This document shows positions 1 to 6,324 of a DNA stretch of 8,639 nt, piece by piece. Made by a program: the position numbers and the translations under genes. The number at the start of each line of letters is the position of its first letter. Position 1 is the first letter of the stretch. The notes under the pieces are model-generated. The model was not told where the DNA came from and did not search any database. It worked only from the letters and a program-made list of their open reading frames with translations. Origin of the DNA: Methanomicrobiales archaeon (GTDB lineage: Archaea; Halobacteriota; Methanomicrobia; Methanomicrobiales; Methanoculleaceae); assembly GCA_012511245.1 (NCBI GenBank), contig JAAZGM010000114.1, forward strand, positions 1 through 8,639, read 5' to 3'.

Positions 1-86
1 CCCTGCGGGATGCCGACGAGGGCGGTCGTCACCCCGGCGACGGCATCGGCGGGGAGGTCTGGTATCCGCGGTCGACCGGCGGGCAT
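1..86 (-). CDS. SulP-family anion permease, N-terminal fragment (cut by window edge)
   Basis: Reading the minus strand from an ATG at 86-84 gives 28 open codons to the window edge. The segment DLPADAVAGVTTALVGIPQG has the form of the opening of SulP transporters (D-x-x-AG-x-T-x-x-LV-x-(I/L)PQ), where the first membrane helix begins after a short cytoplasmic lead. Known members are membrane proteins that import sulfate, bicarbonate or other anions, usually with a C-terminal STAS domain; neither the rest of the helices nor STAS can be seen here. There is no Shine-Dalgarno sequence before the ATG. However, a TATA-like box lies about 28 bp upstream, which fits a leaderless archaeal transcript starting at or next to this ATG. 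The substrate cannot be told from this fragment. The family call rests on about 17 residues, so it is probable rather than certain. Confidence 0.6.
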   Translation of the reverse strand, partial: MPAGRPRIPDLPADAVAGVTTALVGIPQ

Positions 87-110
87 GCCCGGAGGGGGTG
101 CGGGGCGGGG

Positions 111-118
111 GATATAGG
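111..118 (-). promoter_or_regulatory. Archaeal TATA-like box for the SulP-like gene
   Basis: On the minus strand this reads CCTATATC. It is centred about 28 bp upstream of the ATG at 86, the distance expected between an archaeal TATA box and the transcription start of a leaderless mRNA. It is an AT-rich island in a very GC-rich stretch. No clear purine-rich BRE is visible next to it. The assignment is inferred from spacing and composition. Confidence 0.45.
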
Positions 119-141
119 TTGCCCTGCTGGTGAGACATCGG

Positions 142-168
142 CAACTATCCGAGATCTCCGGATAGTTG
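142..168. repeat. Perfect 10-bp inverted repeat, candidate operator
   Basis: CAACTATCCG (142-151) and CGGATAGTTG (159-168) are exact reverse complements separated by seven bases (AGATCTC). The dyad sits about 24 bp upstream of the TATA-like box of the minus-strand SulP-like gene. That position suits an archaeal activator or repressor binding site. It could also fold as a hairpin if transcribed, but no T tract follows it on either strand. Confidence 0.5.
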
Positions 169-190
169 ATAGGGAGGCGGTCGGGTGTTT

Positions 191-240
191 CCCCGGGTGG
201 TGTGGTCTAGCTGGTCGTGACGTCGCCATGTCAAGGCGGC
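191..240 (+). pseudogene. 5' half of a tRNA-Asp-like gene (relic)
   Basis: The sequence runs like the start of an archaeal tRNA-Asp. An acceptor-like CCCCGGG (191-197) is followed by TG and a GTGT-type D-arm start, then a D-loop-like segment. After that comes a 6-bp anticodon stem, GTCGCC (222-227) with GGCGGC (235-240), closed by the 7-base loop ATGTCAA. In that loop the anticodon position reads GTC (Asp), preceded by T33. After position 240 no T arm (GGTTCRA) and no matching 3' acceptor strand can be found in the next 150 bases. The first acceptor base is C rather than the expected G. The stem and loop are seen directly; the tRNA-Asp comparison is from general knowledge of archaeal tRNAs. 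It is most likely a truncated or degenerate copy, perhaps left by recombination or integration at a tRNA gene. Confidence 0.5.
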
Positions 241-424
241 ATCATACCACTGGACCATCGGACCGGTGCCGGTGAACACCTTGCATCATGAGGATTCGGC
301 GCCACCCTAGCGCCGGGTTTCATGCCTCCTGATTATCGAGACCTGACCCTGCGGGCTGTCGCACTTCGCACCTTCGCATGACTGGTTGACCAAGTGTGGG
401 AATCCCGAAGAGCAAGGTGTATGT

Positions 425-433
425 GTTTATCCC
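425..433 (+). promoter_or_regulatory. TATA-like box for the YaaA-like/HEPN gene
   Basis: GTTTATCCC, with TTTATC at 426-431, is centred about 27-28 bp upstream of the ATG at 456. No Shine-Dalgarno sequence precedes that ATG, so a leaderless transcript starting at 456 is plausible. This supports the ATG at 456 over the GTG at 396 as the start. It is inferred from spacing only. Confidence 0.35.
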
Positions 434-455
434 AAAACGAGTTGATGCCTCATAC

Positions 456-1889
456 ATGAAGATATTCCTTACGTGTTGCAGCGGGCAGAAGGATGACAAA
501 TTTAAAGAAAACAGCAAGGCAGTGACGCCTGATAAGTTGTATACGAGTGAAAGAATCCAGAAGTTCATTAATGCATGCAGGAAGGCCGGGGCATTCTGGG
601 CGATCTTTTCTGACGAGTACGGGGTATGGTTCCCGGGGGAGCGACGGAAATGGTACGATAAACCCCCAGATGAGGTTACTCCTGCAGAGTTTGAACAGCT
701 CGTCTCCGGAGCCGAGAAGAGTCTGGAGAAGTATGAGGTCTTCTTCTATGGGGAGATGGGTGGTCCGAAGTTCCATCAAGTATATCGGGCCCTCATAGAG
801 AGGCTCAAAGACGCCGGAATCAAGATCACGCTCTTCAACGATCTCGATAATGTCCCTTCTCTGGCCAACGAAGTGGATGATATTTACAATCCCCAGAGCG
901 GGGTGCTGTTCCTCACAATCTGTTCCTTCCGGAAGGCGGAAGAGGGTTTCCCATACTATAATGATGAAGATACAATCTGTGCGAGACACCTCCCTGATCG
1001 CTGCACTCAGCTCGTATTTAGGAGAAGAGAAGTTTTTGATACACTGGATCACGGCAGGATCTTTTTTGACAAGGCAAACCAGAAAGGTCATCCGTATAAT
1101 CGGAACCTGGTACGCAGTCGAGACTTTGGCGGCTCCGAAGAGGGATTTTATCTTCCTGCGCTCTGGAGATATGAAGGACGGTTTTACCAGAGTCTCAATG
1201 TTCGTGGTAAAAAAGCTGTGCTGAACTCCGAGCACCACTTTCTGATCCTATCCGGCCTCTACGGGATCATCACTCCTGTCGATCCGGTGCAGCTCTATTC
1301 AATACCGCTCTACGACGACGATCCGGTTCAACGAATATGGCGAGATGACGACTTCCTGACGAACGTCCTCTTCGACTATGTCAGATCCCGGGGTATTCGG
1401 CGGATTTTTGATTTTACCGGCATTTACTACTACCGGGATCTCATCAACTGGCAGCGGTTCAAAGGAATGATTGAAGAGAGCGGGATTGAGTGTGACGTCC
1501 TGCACGTCTTCTCTCCGGTTGGTGCAGGTGACAATGCTCTCTCTGCGTTTGGTGAGAGCATCTCTCAGCAACTCATCCACTACACCGAAGAACAGCTGTA
1601 CTCAATCGTTCCGGAGGAGTCCGTCGGAAATGTGTATTTCAGGGCTATCTATGGGGTTCGCGAGGGACTGGCGAGCGACTTTCCGACCGGTGAACCTATG
1701 ATAGCACTTGAAAAGATTACCGATCCCAATGCAGAGAGGATCCTGGCAAGCGCGGATCGGGCGACGATCCACTCCTACAGGAACCCGAACAATCCTCCCG
1801 ATGCAGGTTCATCTCTGATATGGCAGTATGGGAAAGGGCTAAAAAACTGCTACACCAGGAGATCACACGCAAGGCCGGGGATCAACTAA
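456..1889 (+). CDS. Tandem YaaA/DUF6884-like protein, N-terminal part of a probable HEPN fusion
   Basis: This 477-residue protein has two related halves. Residues 1-135 carry FLTCCSGQK (C7, C8), then LYTSE and WAIFSDEYGVW (48-58). Residues about 150-400 carry FLTICSFRK (151-160), RYEGRFY and FLILSGLYGIITP followed by a Y-containing turn (262-281). The Cys-Ser entry strand and the (L/F)S-x-x-YG signature are features of the YaaA (DUF328) and DUF6884 families. These are linked to oxidative stress or nucleic-acid contexts, but their chemistry is poorly defined, so no reaction is claimed. No membrane segment or signal peptide is seen, so it is probably cytosolic. The ATG at 456 is preferred because it opens directly on the first conserved strand; an in-frame GTG exists at 396. 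The last residues after about 464 look unlike the family, because the conserved reading continues in the -1 frame. GC content is lower than in the flanking genes, which suggests horizontal acquisition. Confidence 0.75.
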   Translation: MKIFLTCCSGQKDDKFKENSKAVTPDKLYTSERIQKFINACRKAGAFWAIFSDEYGVWFPGERRKWYDKPPDEVTPAEFEQLVSGAEKSLEKYEVFFYGEMGGPKFHQVYRALIERLKDAGIKITLFNDLDNVPSLANEVDDIYNPQSGVLFLTICSFRKAEEGFPYYNDEDTICARHLPDRCTQLVFRRREVFDTLDHGRIFFDKANQKGHPYNRNLVRSRDFGGSEEGFYLPALWRYEGRFYQSLNVRGKKAVLNSEHHFLILSGLYGIITPVDPVQLYSIPLYDDDPVQRIWRDDDFLTNVLFDYVRSRGIRRIFDFTGIYYYRDLINWQRFKGMIEESGIECDVLHVFSPVGAGDNALSAFGESISQQLIHYTEEQLYSIVPEESVGNVYFRAIYGVREGLASDFPTGEPMIALEKITDPNAERILASADRATIHSYRNPNNPPDAGSSLIWQYGKGLKNCYTRRSHARPGIN

Positions 1890-2263
1890 GAAGAGCATAC
1901 GGAGGAAGTATCCCTCAGAGTGTTCGCTATCGACCCAGAGAGGAGGGTAGACTCTGGAAGCCGTTTTGGTATTCATATCAAGTCTCTGCAAAACAGATCA
2001 CTCTGGGTCAGTGGAGCCGGTTACCGGACGAGCTGATCAAATATCCTGAAAATACCTTTGCGGTTAAATTGCGCCAGCTACTCGGTCCGGGTTCATCGGG
2101 TAGATTTACTGAGGTGATGAAGAAATGCGGTTTGGTGGAAGAGATACGTAACGAGGCGGTTCACCCGAAGGTGATACCGTTCGAAAAAGGAATGGAAGAG
2201 CGAAGAAAGGTTGTGCCGACAATCAACACAATTATCGACCTCATATACCCTGATTCTTCCTGA
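1820..2263 (+). CDS. HEPN-like domain, C-terminal half of the YaaA-like/HEPN protein
   Basis: As a free ORF from the ATG at 1820 this encodes 147 residues. It is helical and basic at the start (WERAKKLLHQEITRKAGDQL). Near the end it has EEIRNEAVHP, where R110-N111 and H115 form the R-x4-H motif with N after R. HEPN-type ribonucleases use this motif to cleave RNA, and it is also found in non-catalytic HEPN proteins. The preceding TLGQW segment and the final helix (VVPTINTIIDLIY) match the HEPN four-helix layout. The first 70 bases overlap the upstream gene in another frame, and no good ribosome binding site precedes 1820. The natural domain start, LIWQY..., lies in the upstream frame. I therefore read this as the C-terminus of one 602-residue protein reached by a -1 shift at 1841-1847. 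Separate translation of a stand-alone HEPN protein is the alternative. An RNase role in stress or phage defence is inference. Confidence 0.65.
   Translation: MAVWERAKKLLHQEITRKAGDQLRRAYGGSIPQSVRYRPREEGRLWKPFWYSYQVSAKQITLGQWSRLPDELIKYPENTFAVKLRQLLGPGSSGRFTEVMKKCGLVEEIRNEAVHPKVIPFEKGMEERRKVVPTINTIIDLIYPDSS
1841..1847 (+). other. A_AAA_AAC slippery heptamer joining two reading frames
   Basis: In the frame of the upstream gene the codons here are CTA AAA AAC, which form the canonical -1 slippery heptamer A_AAA_AAC. A one-base backward slip moves translation into the frame of the downstream HEPN-like ORF at CTG (1847). It would give 464 + 138 = 602 residues, with a junction reading IWQYGKGLKN-LLHQEI. 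Without slippage the upstream frame stops at 1887-1889. I see no strong downstream hairpin. Alternatively the run of six A once had seven, and the gene is broken by a one-base loss or a sequencing error. Confidence 0.6.
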
Positions 2264-2293
2264 CGCCCTGTCAGAGGCATTATGCGGGTGAGC

Positions 2294-2365
2294 CTCACGG
2301 ATGGGTGCCGGGGGCGGGGCTTCCCCCGCGCGGGGCGGTTAGTGGCCCTGAGCTCCATCCGTGGG
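2294..2365. repeat. Inverted repeat enclosing a GC-rich hairpin
   Basis: CACGGATGG (2296-2304) is the exact reverse complement of CCATCCGTG (2355-2363). The pairing extends outwards by one G-T pair (2295/2364) and one C-G pair (2294/2365). Between the arms, CGGGGG (2309-2314) can pair with CCCCCG (2323-2328). The gap lies just past the HEPN-like stop codon and before the NHL gene. It could be a structured 3' end, a small RNA or a mobile-element remnant. No T tract is present for a classical terminator. Confidence 0.4.
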
Positions 2366-2581
2366 CACGGTCGTCTCCCGCCTCCTCACCACCGCGAACC
2401 GGCCCGATAAATCGTGGTTTGTCTATCGCTTCAAAATTCCTTTACGGAAAGAAACAGGTGCTTTTGAGGGGCCTGTACAACAATCACAAGGCTTATGCCC
2501 CCTATACTACCACTGTCCCACATACGATCTCCGATCATGGTTCCTACAGGCTTCTCCGGGCAGATGTCGGTATGGGAGCCT

Positions 2582-2587
2582 GGAGGG
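2582..2587 (+). promoter_or_regulatory. Ribosome binding site of the NHL surface-protein gene
   Basis: GGAGGG sits six bases before the ATG at 2594. It decides the start. The frame is open upstream to another ATG at 2495, but only the ATG at 2594 has this site and opens directly on a signal peptide. Confidence 0.8.
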
Positions 2588-2593
2588 AGCGGT

Positions 2594-5500
2594 ATGATCA
2601 GAAAATATGGACTATTTGTTGTGGTTTCCCTGCTGGCGGTTCTTGCCTGCCCACCTGTGCTGGCGTCTGCGGTCGGCGAGTACGAACTCGTCGCTACATG
2701 GGGATCGCTTGGTGAGGATGATGGGCGGTTCAATAATCCGACCGGGATTGCGGTCGATGCGGGAGGGAATGTCTATGTCGCGGATTATTACAACCACCGG
2801 ATCCAGAAGTTCGATAGCAGCGGCACGTTCCTCCTGACATGGGGATCATCGGGCTCTGGTGATGGAGAGTTGTACCATCCTGATAATATTGCGCTGGATG
2901 CTGATGGGAACGTATATGTGGTCGATATCTCTCGCATACAGATATTTGACAACAACGGGGCGTTTCTTAAGAGGTGGGGACCCTATGACGCCGGCGAGGA
3001 GCAACTGCAATATCCCCGTAGCATCGCTTTCGGTGCTGACGGCAACGCTTACGTCGTTACAGGAGGCCGGATCAAGAAGTTTGACAGCGAAGGGAACCTC
3101 CTTACTGCATGGGGAGCCCTTGGCACCTATGACGGGGAATTCAACAATCCGGTAGATGTCGCGGTCGATGGCGCCGGTAATGTCTATGTCGCAGACTGTT
3201 ACAACAATCGTATTCAGAAATTTAGCAGTACTGGTGTGTTCCTCCAGAAGTGGGTATCCCAGGGATATGGTGAAGGGCGGCTTCAACAGCCGAACGGATT
3301 GGCAATTGATACTGATGGTAACATCTATGCAGCGACATGGGATAGACCTGTCCTGAAATTTGATAGTTCCGGGAATTTGCTTGCAAAAGCAACTGACACT
3401 TTCTATGATAGTAAGAACATAGCGGTCGGTGCTGACAGTGCGATCTATGTCACTAACTCACGTGACGATTGTGTTAGAGTATTCAAGCAATCCTCAGCAC
3501 CGACACCGACACTGACACCGACACCGACACTGACACCGACACTGACACCGAACGTAGTGCTCGATATCGTGCTGAACAACTCGCGGGCTGACAGTGTCAG
3601 TGGCAGATCTGTTTCCTGTGGCACTCCCCTGGCATTTAAGTTGACGAACAACCTGAACGGGTTCAGTAACCTCGATGTCACCACCCAGCCAGCTATCAAG
3701 ATTGATGTCACCCTGCCCAATGGCGGCGTGACGAACCAATTCGGTGGTGTGGACCTCACGGCCATCTCGATGAACGGCACAACCGTATACATGGCCCCCC
3801 TTAATCTGGCGGATGCTCTGGCCGGGACCTACACCGCCCAGGCGAAATGGCCCAGCACCTCTGACTTCTACGGCAAGGGCTTTGACTCCAACACCGTGAT
3901 CTTCGAGGTTCGTACCAGGTCGCTCGCCATCGAGTCTAACAAGGACAGCGTCGTCCGCGGCAACAGTTTCACCGTGACGATCACTGGCGAGTCGAAGATG
4001 ACCTATGATCTGTATATCAAGGATGTCGATGGCCTTGTCGAAGGCCAGTACCCCTGGATCCTGGATGGCCAGAACGGTGTTGGCAAGGGAGCCCTCGTCT
4101 TCATAAAGACGGAACTCATCAACGCGACTGTTGAGACCAACGCCGGCGGCATGCGGTCTGTTCAGTTTAACACGGACCAGGGCACCGATAACCGGTCGTT
4201 CACCATCCGTGTTGAGAACCGGGTCACCCCGGACATTGACTACGATGAAGTCAAAGTAAGGGTCGATAAGGGAAGCGTCACCATCACGTCGTCCGGAACC
4301 GGTACCTACTCCGTCGGTGAGGGGATCACCCTCTCCGGTACCTGCACCGACAACAACACGAAGGTTCATCTCTTCATGACCGGTCCGAACCTTGCCTCCT
4401 CAAACGGTGTCAACCTCCTGACCCTGACTGCTGTAGAAAACAACAACACCGCCACATTCAACACGGCAGACGTCAAGAGCGACGACTCCTGGTCATTCAA
4501 GTGGGACACTGGCGATATTTCGATACTCGGTGGCGCTCTTGATTCCGGTGGTTATACTATCTACGCTGTCTCAAAGCCTCTGGACAAGAGCAGACTCTCT
4601 GAGACTGAGTATGCCGCGACTTCCATTCAGTTGCAGCCCCCCACCCTCACCGCCCGGACCTCCGGCACCACTCTAACCCCGGGCAATGACTACTGGATCA
4701 GAGGGGTTGCAACGGGCGACCCGGATGCAGTCCAGATCTGGATCTTCGGTCCGAATTATTACAAACTCGGAGTGCCGGTAATGGTGGAGGCCGATGGTTC
4801 CTTTGAGTGCATACTTACGGGCGCAGAGACCAGCGGTCTTGTGAAAGGGCAGTACTATGTCGTCGTCCAGCACCCGATGATGAACAACGTGCTTGACATC
4901 TTTGAGGGCCCAACTCCTGGATGGATCTCCGGCACGGCCGGGTCTGGATTCACTCCAGTCAGGATCTCCGGTCTCCGGGCTTCCGACGCTGCGACCGCAC
5001 TGATCTATGCCATTGATTCCCCGAACATCGACGACACCTACGCTAAGTTCTTTTTTTCCGTAGATACCTCACGAATATGGATAGATGGGATCTGTGATCA
5101 GACCTACGGGGAGACCTTCACGGTCACCGGCACGACCGGCTACCCGGCAGGCACAACACTGGCTTACCAGATATCCGCAAACGAAGATGGAACGAATGTT
5201 CTCTCCGACGAGGTGATCGTAGCCGATGGTGGAGGTTGGAGTTTTGAGGTGGATACGACTGTGATCGGTCCAGGAGCATACTCCCTCAGGGTCACGTCTC
5301 CCGATGGCCAAACCTCGATGACCGTGCTCTTCGATGTTTACGATGACGTCATCCACCCCATTTCACCGGTAGGGGCATCTTACCGGGTGGAGAGGACCAG
5401 TGTAAACCCCTCCCTTGACGTTCTCTCTTCCGGGGATAGGGTCATGCTTGACAGCACCATTGAGTGCCGCTGGCCTTCATATGGAGGTTATGGATATCTT

Positions 5501-6319
5501 GAGTTCTCCACTGATCTCCAGGATCCGGTATGGTCCTACACCCTTGAGGTGGGTGAACCGCGGACTTCTGTCGGGCCCATGACTGAATCTTCCAAGTCGT
5601 TTGTGTTATCAGATTGGGAGCTAGGTTATAGATCTGGTGATGTTCACGTCCTCCTCTCCCTCGCCGGCACGGTGCCGGATTCGGGAACAGCAAACCCCGC
5701 TCTTCTCAGGATATTGGAACGCGATCGCGACAGTAAAATCATCCCCGGCAGCGAATATCGCCTCGGGTTTACCCCCGCCGGGAACGATCCAACCTCGCCC
5801 TTTGATGACACTCTCACCTTCCATCCCGGCTGGAACTTTGTCTCGATCCCGCGGCTTCTTGCAACAGGGAACGATACCGCATCGATATTCACCCCCATCG
5901 ATACCGCCGGCCACTCAGCACTCCGCTACGACACCGCCAGCAGGGCATGGGGAGCCCTCACACCAGACGATCTCCTCGTTCCTCTTGAAGGGATCTGGGT
6001 ATACTCAACCGGTTCCGTGACGGTCCCCCTTGCCTTCTCGACCGACCTTCCCCTCCCGCCTGCAGAGCGCTCTCTCACTCCGGGCTGGAATGCCGTCGGG
6101 ATCACCGGCACTGCCTCGCTCTCGGCAAGGGATGCCCTCCTCTCCGCCAGCGGGGGGTGGACGACCCTGATCGGGTTTGATGTCGGGACACAGGCCTTTG
6201 AGAAAGCGGTCATCAACGGCGGAAGCGGTGATTACACCGACAGTAGGCCTCTCTATCCCGGCCGGGGCTACTGGCTTTATATGACCAAAGCCGGTAACCT
6301 CTGTGCCACCGGGGTGTGA
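2594..6319 (+). CDS. Large secreted surface protein: NHL propeller, DUF3821-like and Ig-like modules
   Basis: This is a 1241-residue exported protein. Residues 1-26 are a signal peptide (basic MIRKYG, hydrophobic core, ASA at 24-26); C19 in VLAC makes a lipoprotein possible but less likely. Residues 34-299 form six NHL units (WG..G.....P..IA.D..GN.YV.D....RIQ.FD), enough for one six-bladed beta-propeller; the sixth is degenerate. A Thr-Pro/Leu linker (302-320) leads to a DUF3821-like region (about 321-560). Beta-rich Ig-like modules follow (about 561-680, 682-790 and 829-920), then a duplicated C-terminal domain with GWN at 1079 and 1164. Such proteins are typical of Methanomicrobiales cell envelopes, where the propeller probably binds a protein or glycan. 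No C-terminal anchor is visible. The stop overlaps or abuts the next gene, which does have an anchor, so the two are likely co-expressed and may form a complex. No enzymatic motif was seen. Confidence 0.85.
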   Translation: MIRKYGLFVVVSLLAVLACPPVLASAVGEYELVATWGSLGEDDGRFNNPTGIAVDAGGNVYVADYYNHRIQKFDSSGTFLLTWGSSGSGDGELYHPDNIALDADGNVYVVDISRIQIFDNNGAFLKRWGPYDAGEEQLQYPRSIAFGADGNAYVVTGGRIKKFDSEGNLLTAWGALGTYDGEFNNPVDVAVDGAGNVYVADCYNNRIQKFSSTGVFLQKWVSQGYGEGRLQQPNGLAIDTDGNIYAATWDRPVLKFDSSGNLLAKATDTFYDSKNIAVGADSAIYVTNSRDDCVRVFKQSSAPTPTLTPTPTLTPTLTPNVVLDIVLNNSRADSVSGRSVSCGTPLAFKLTNNLNGFSNLDVTTQPAIKIDVTLPNGGVTNQFGGVDLTAISMNGTTVYMAPLNLADALAGTYTAQAKWPSTSDFYGKGFDSNTVIFEVRTRSLAIESNKDSVVRGNSFTVTITGESKMTYDLYIKDVDGLVEGQYPWILDGQNGVGKGALVFIKTELINATVETNAGGMRSVQFNTDQGTDNRSFTIRVENRVTPDIDYDEVKVRVDKGSVTITSSGTGTYSVGEGITLSGTCTDNNTKVHLFMTGPNLASSNGVNLLTLTAVENNNTATFNTADVKSDDSWSFKWDTGDISILGGALDSGGYTIYAVSKPLDKSRLSETEYAATSIQLQPPTLTARTSGTTLTPGNDYWIRGVATGDPDAVQIWIFGPNYYKLGVPVMVEADGSFECILTGAETSGLVKGQYYVVVQHPMMNNVLDIFEGPTPGWISGTAGSGFTPVRISGLRASDAATALIYAIDSPNIDDTYAKFFFSVDTSRIWIDGICDQTYGETFTVTGTTGYPAGTTLAYQISANEDGTNVLSDEVIVADGGGWSFEVDTTVIGPGAYSLRVTSPDGQTSMTVLFDVYDDVIHPISPVGASYRVERTSVNPSLDVLSSGDRVMLDSTIECRWPSYGGYGYLEFSTDLQDPVWSYTLEVGEPRTSVGPMTESSKSFVLSDWELGYRSGDVHVLLSLAGTVPDSGTANPALLRILERDRDSKIIPGSEYRLGFTPAGNDPTSPFDDTLTFHPGWNFVSIPRLLATGNDTASIFTPIDTAGHSALRYDTASRAWGALTPDDLLVPLEGIWVYSTGSVTVPLAFSTDLPLPPAERSLTPGWNAVGITGTASLSARDALLSASGGWTTLIGFDVGTQAFEKAVINGGSGDYTDSRPLYPGRGYWLYMTKAGNLCATGV
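2693..3490 (+). repeat. Six tandem NHL repeats (45-47 codons each)
   Basis: The units begin at protein residues 34, 81, 126, 171, 218 and 264. Each of the first five opens with a W-x-x-x-G type turn and ends in K-F-D-S-x-G or a close variant. Units 1 and 4 are the most alike at DNA level, sharing AATGTCTATGTCGC, which suggests internal duplication. Unit 6 lacks the W-G turn and the Gly-rich loop, as expected of a closing blade. Confidence 0.8.
3500..3550 (+). repeat. Hexanucleotide tandem repeat encoding a Thr-Pro/Thr-Leu linker
   Basis: The repeat is built from CCGACA and CTGACA units over 17 codons, giving P-T-P-T-L-T-P-T-P-T-L-T-P-T-L-T-P. It forms an extended hinge between the propeller and the DUF3821-like part and is a likely O-glycosylation site. 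Pure 6-bp units like these can change copy number by slippage without breaking the frame. Confidence 0.85.
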
Positions 6320-6324
6320 TTGAG

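Larger units (their letters stand above)
2264..2593. other. Non-coding gap between the HEPN-like gene and the NHL gene
   Basis: I see no convincing gene in these 330 bases. The first 110 are very GC-rich and hold an inverted repeat with an internal hairpin, listed separately. From about 2400 the sequence is more AT-rich and contains short TATA-like words (GATAAA near 2406, CTATAC near 2502), any of which could serve the NHL gene. None is clearly better than the others. Open frames through here are not protein-like. Confidence 0.5.

Noticed and set aside
29..229. 66-codon open frame on the minus strand overlapping the SulP-like start
   Set aside because: Its sequence is Pro/Ser/Arg-rich and unlike a protein; the frame one step away gives the SulP-like N-terminus.
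222..330. Complete functional tRNA-Asp
   Set aside because: No T arm or 3' acceptor strand follows the anticodon arm, so only a relic is claimed.
450..1238. 262-codon open frame on the minus strand
   Set aside because: It lies opposite the YaaA-like gene, has no ribosome binding site, and its protein resembles no family. The plus-strand frame carries the conserved motifs.
2495..2593. Upstream ATG extending the NHL protein by 33 residues
   Set aside because: No ribosome binding site precedes it, and the extension would place extra residues before an ideal signal peptide that has its own GGAGGG site.
2693..3490. CRISPR array suggested by the periodic repeats
   Set aside because: The period is in coding sequence, divergent at DNA level and explained by NHL protein repeats; no identical direct repeats with spacers exist.
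3494..4369. 291-codon open frame on the minus strand
   Set aside because: It is opposite the NHL/DUF3821-like gene and includes a Cys/Arg-rich low-complexity end made from the hexanucleotide repeat. It is a shadow of a high-GC coding strand.
5051..5057. T7 run as a second frameshift site
   Set aside because: The frame is continuous through it (TTC TTT TTT TCC) and the protein matches the expected module pattern on both sides.
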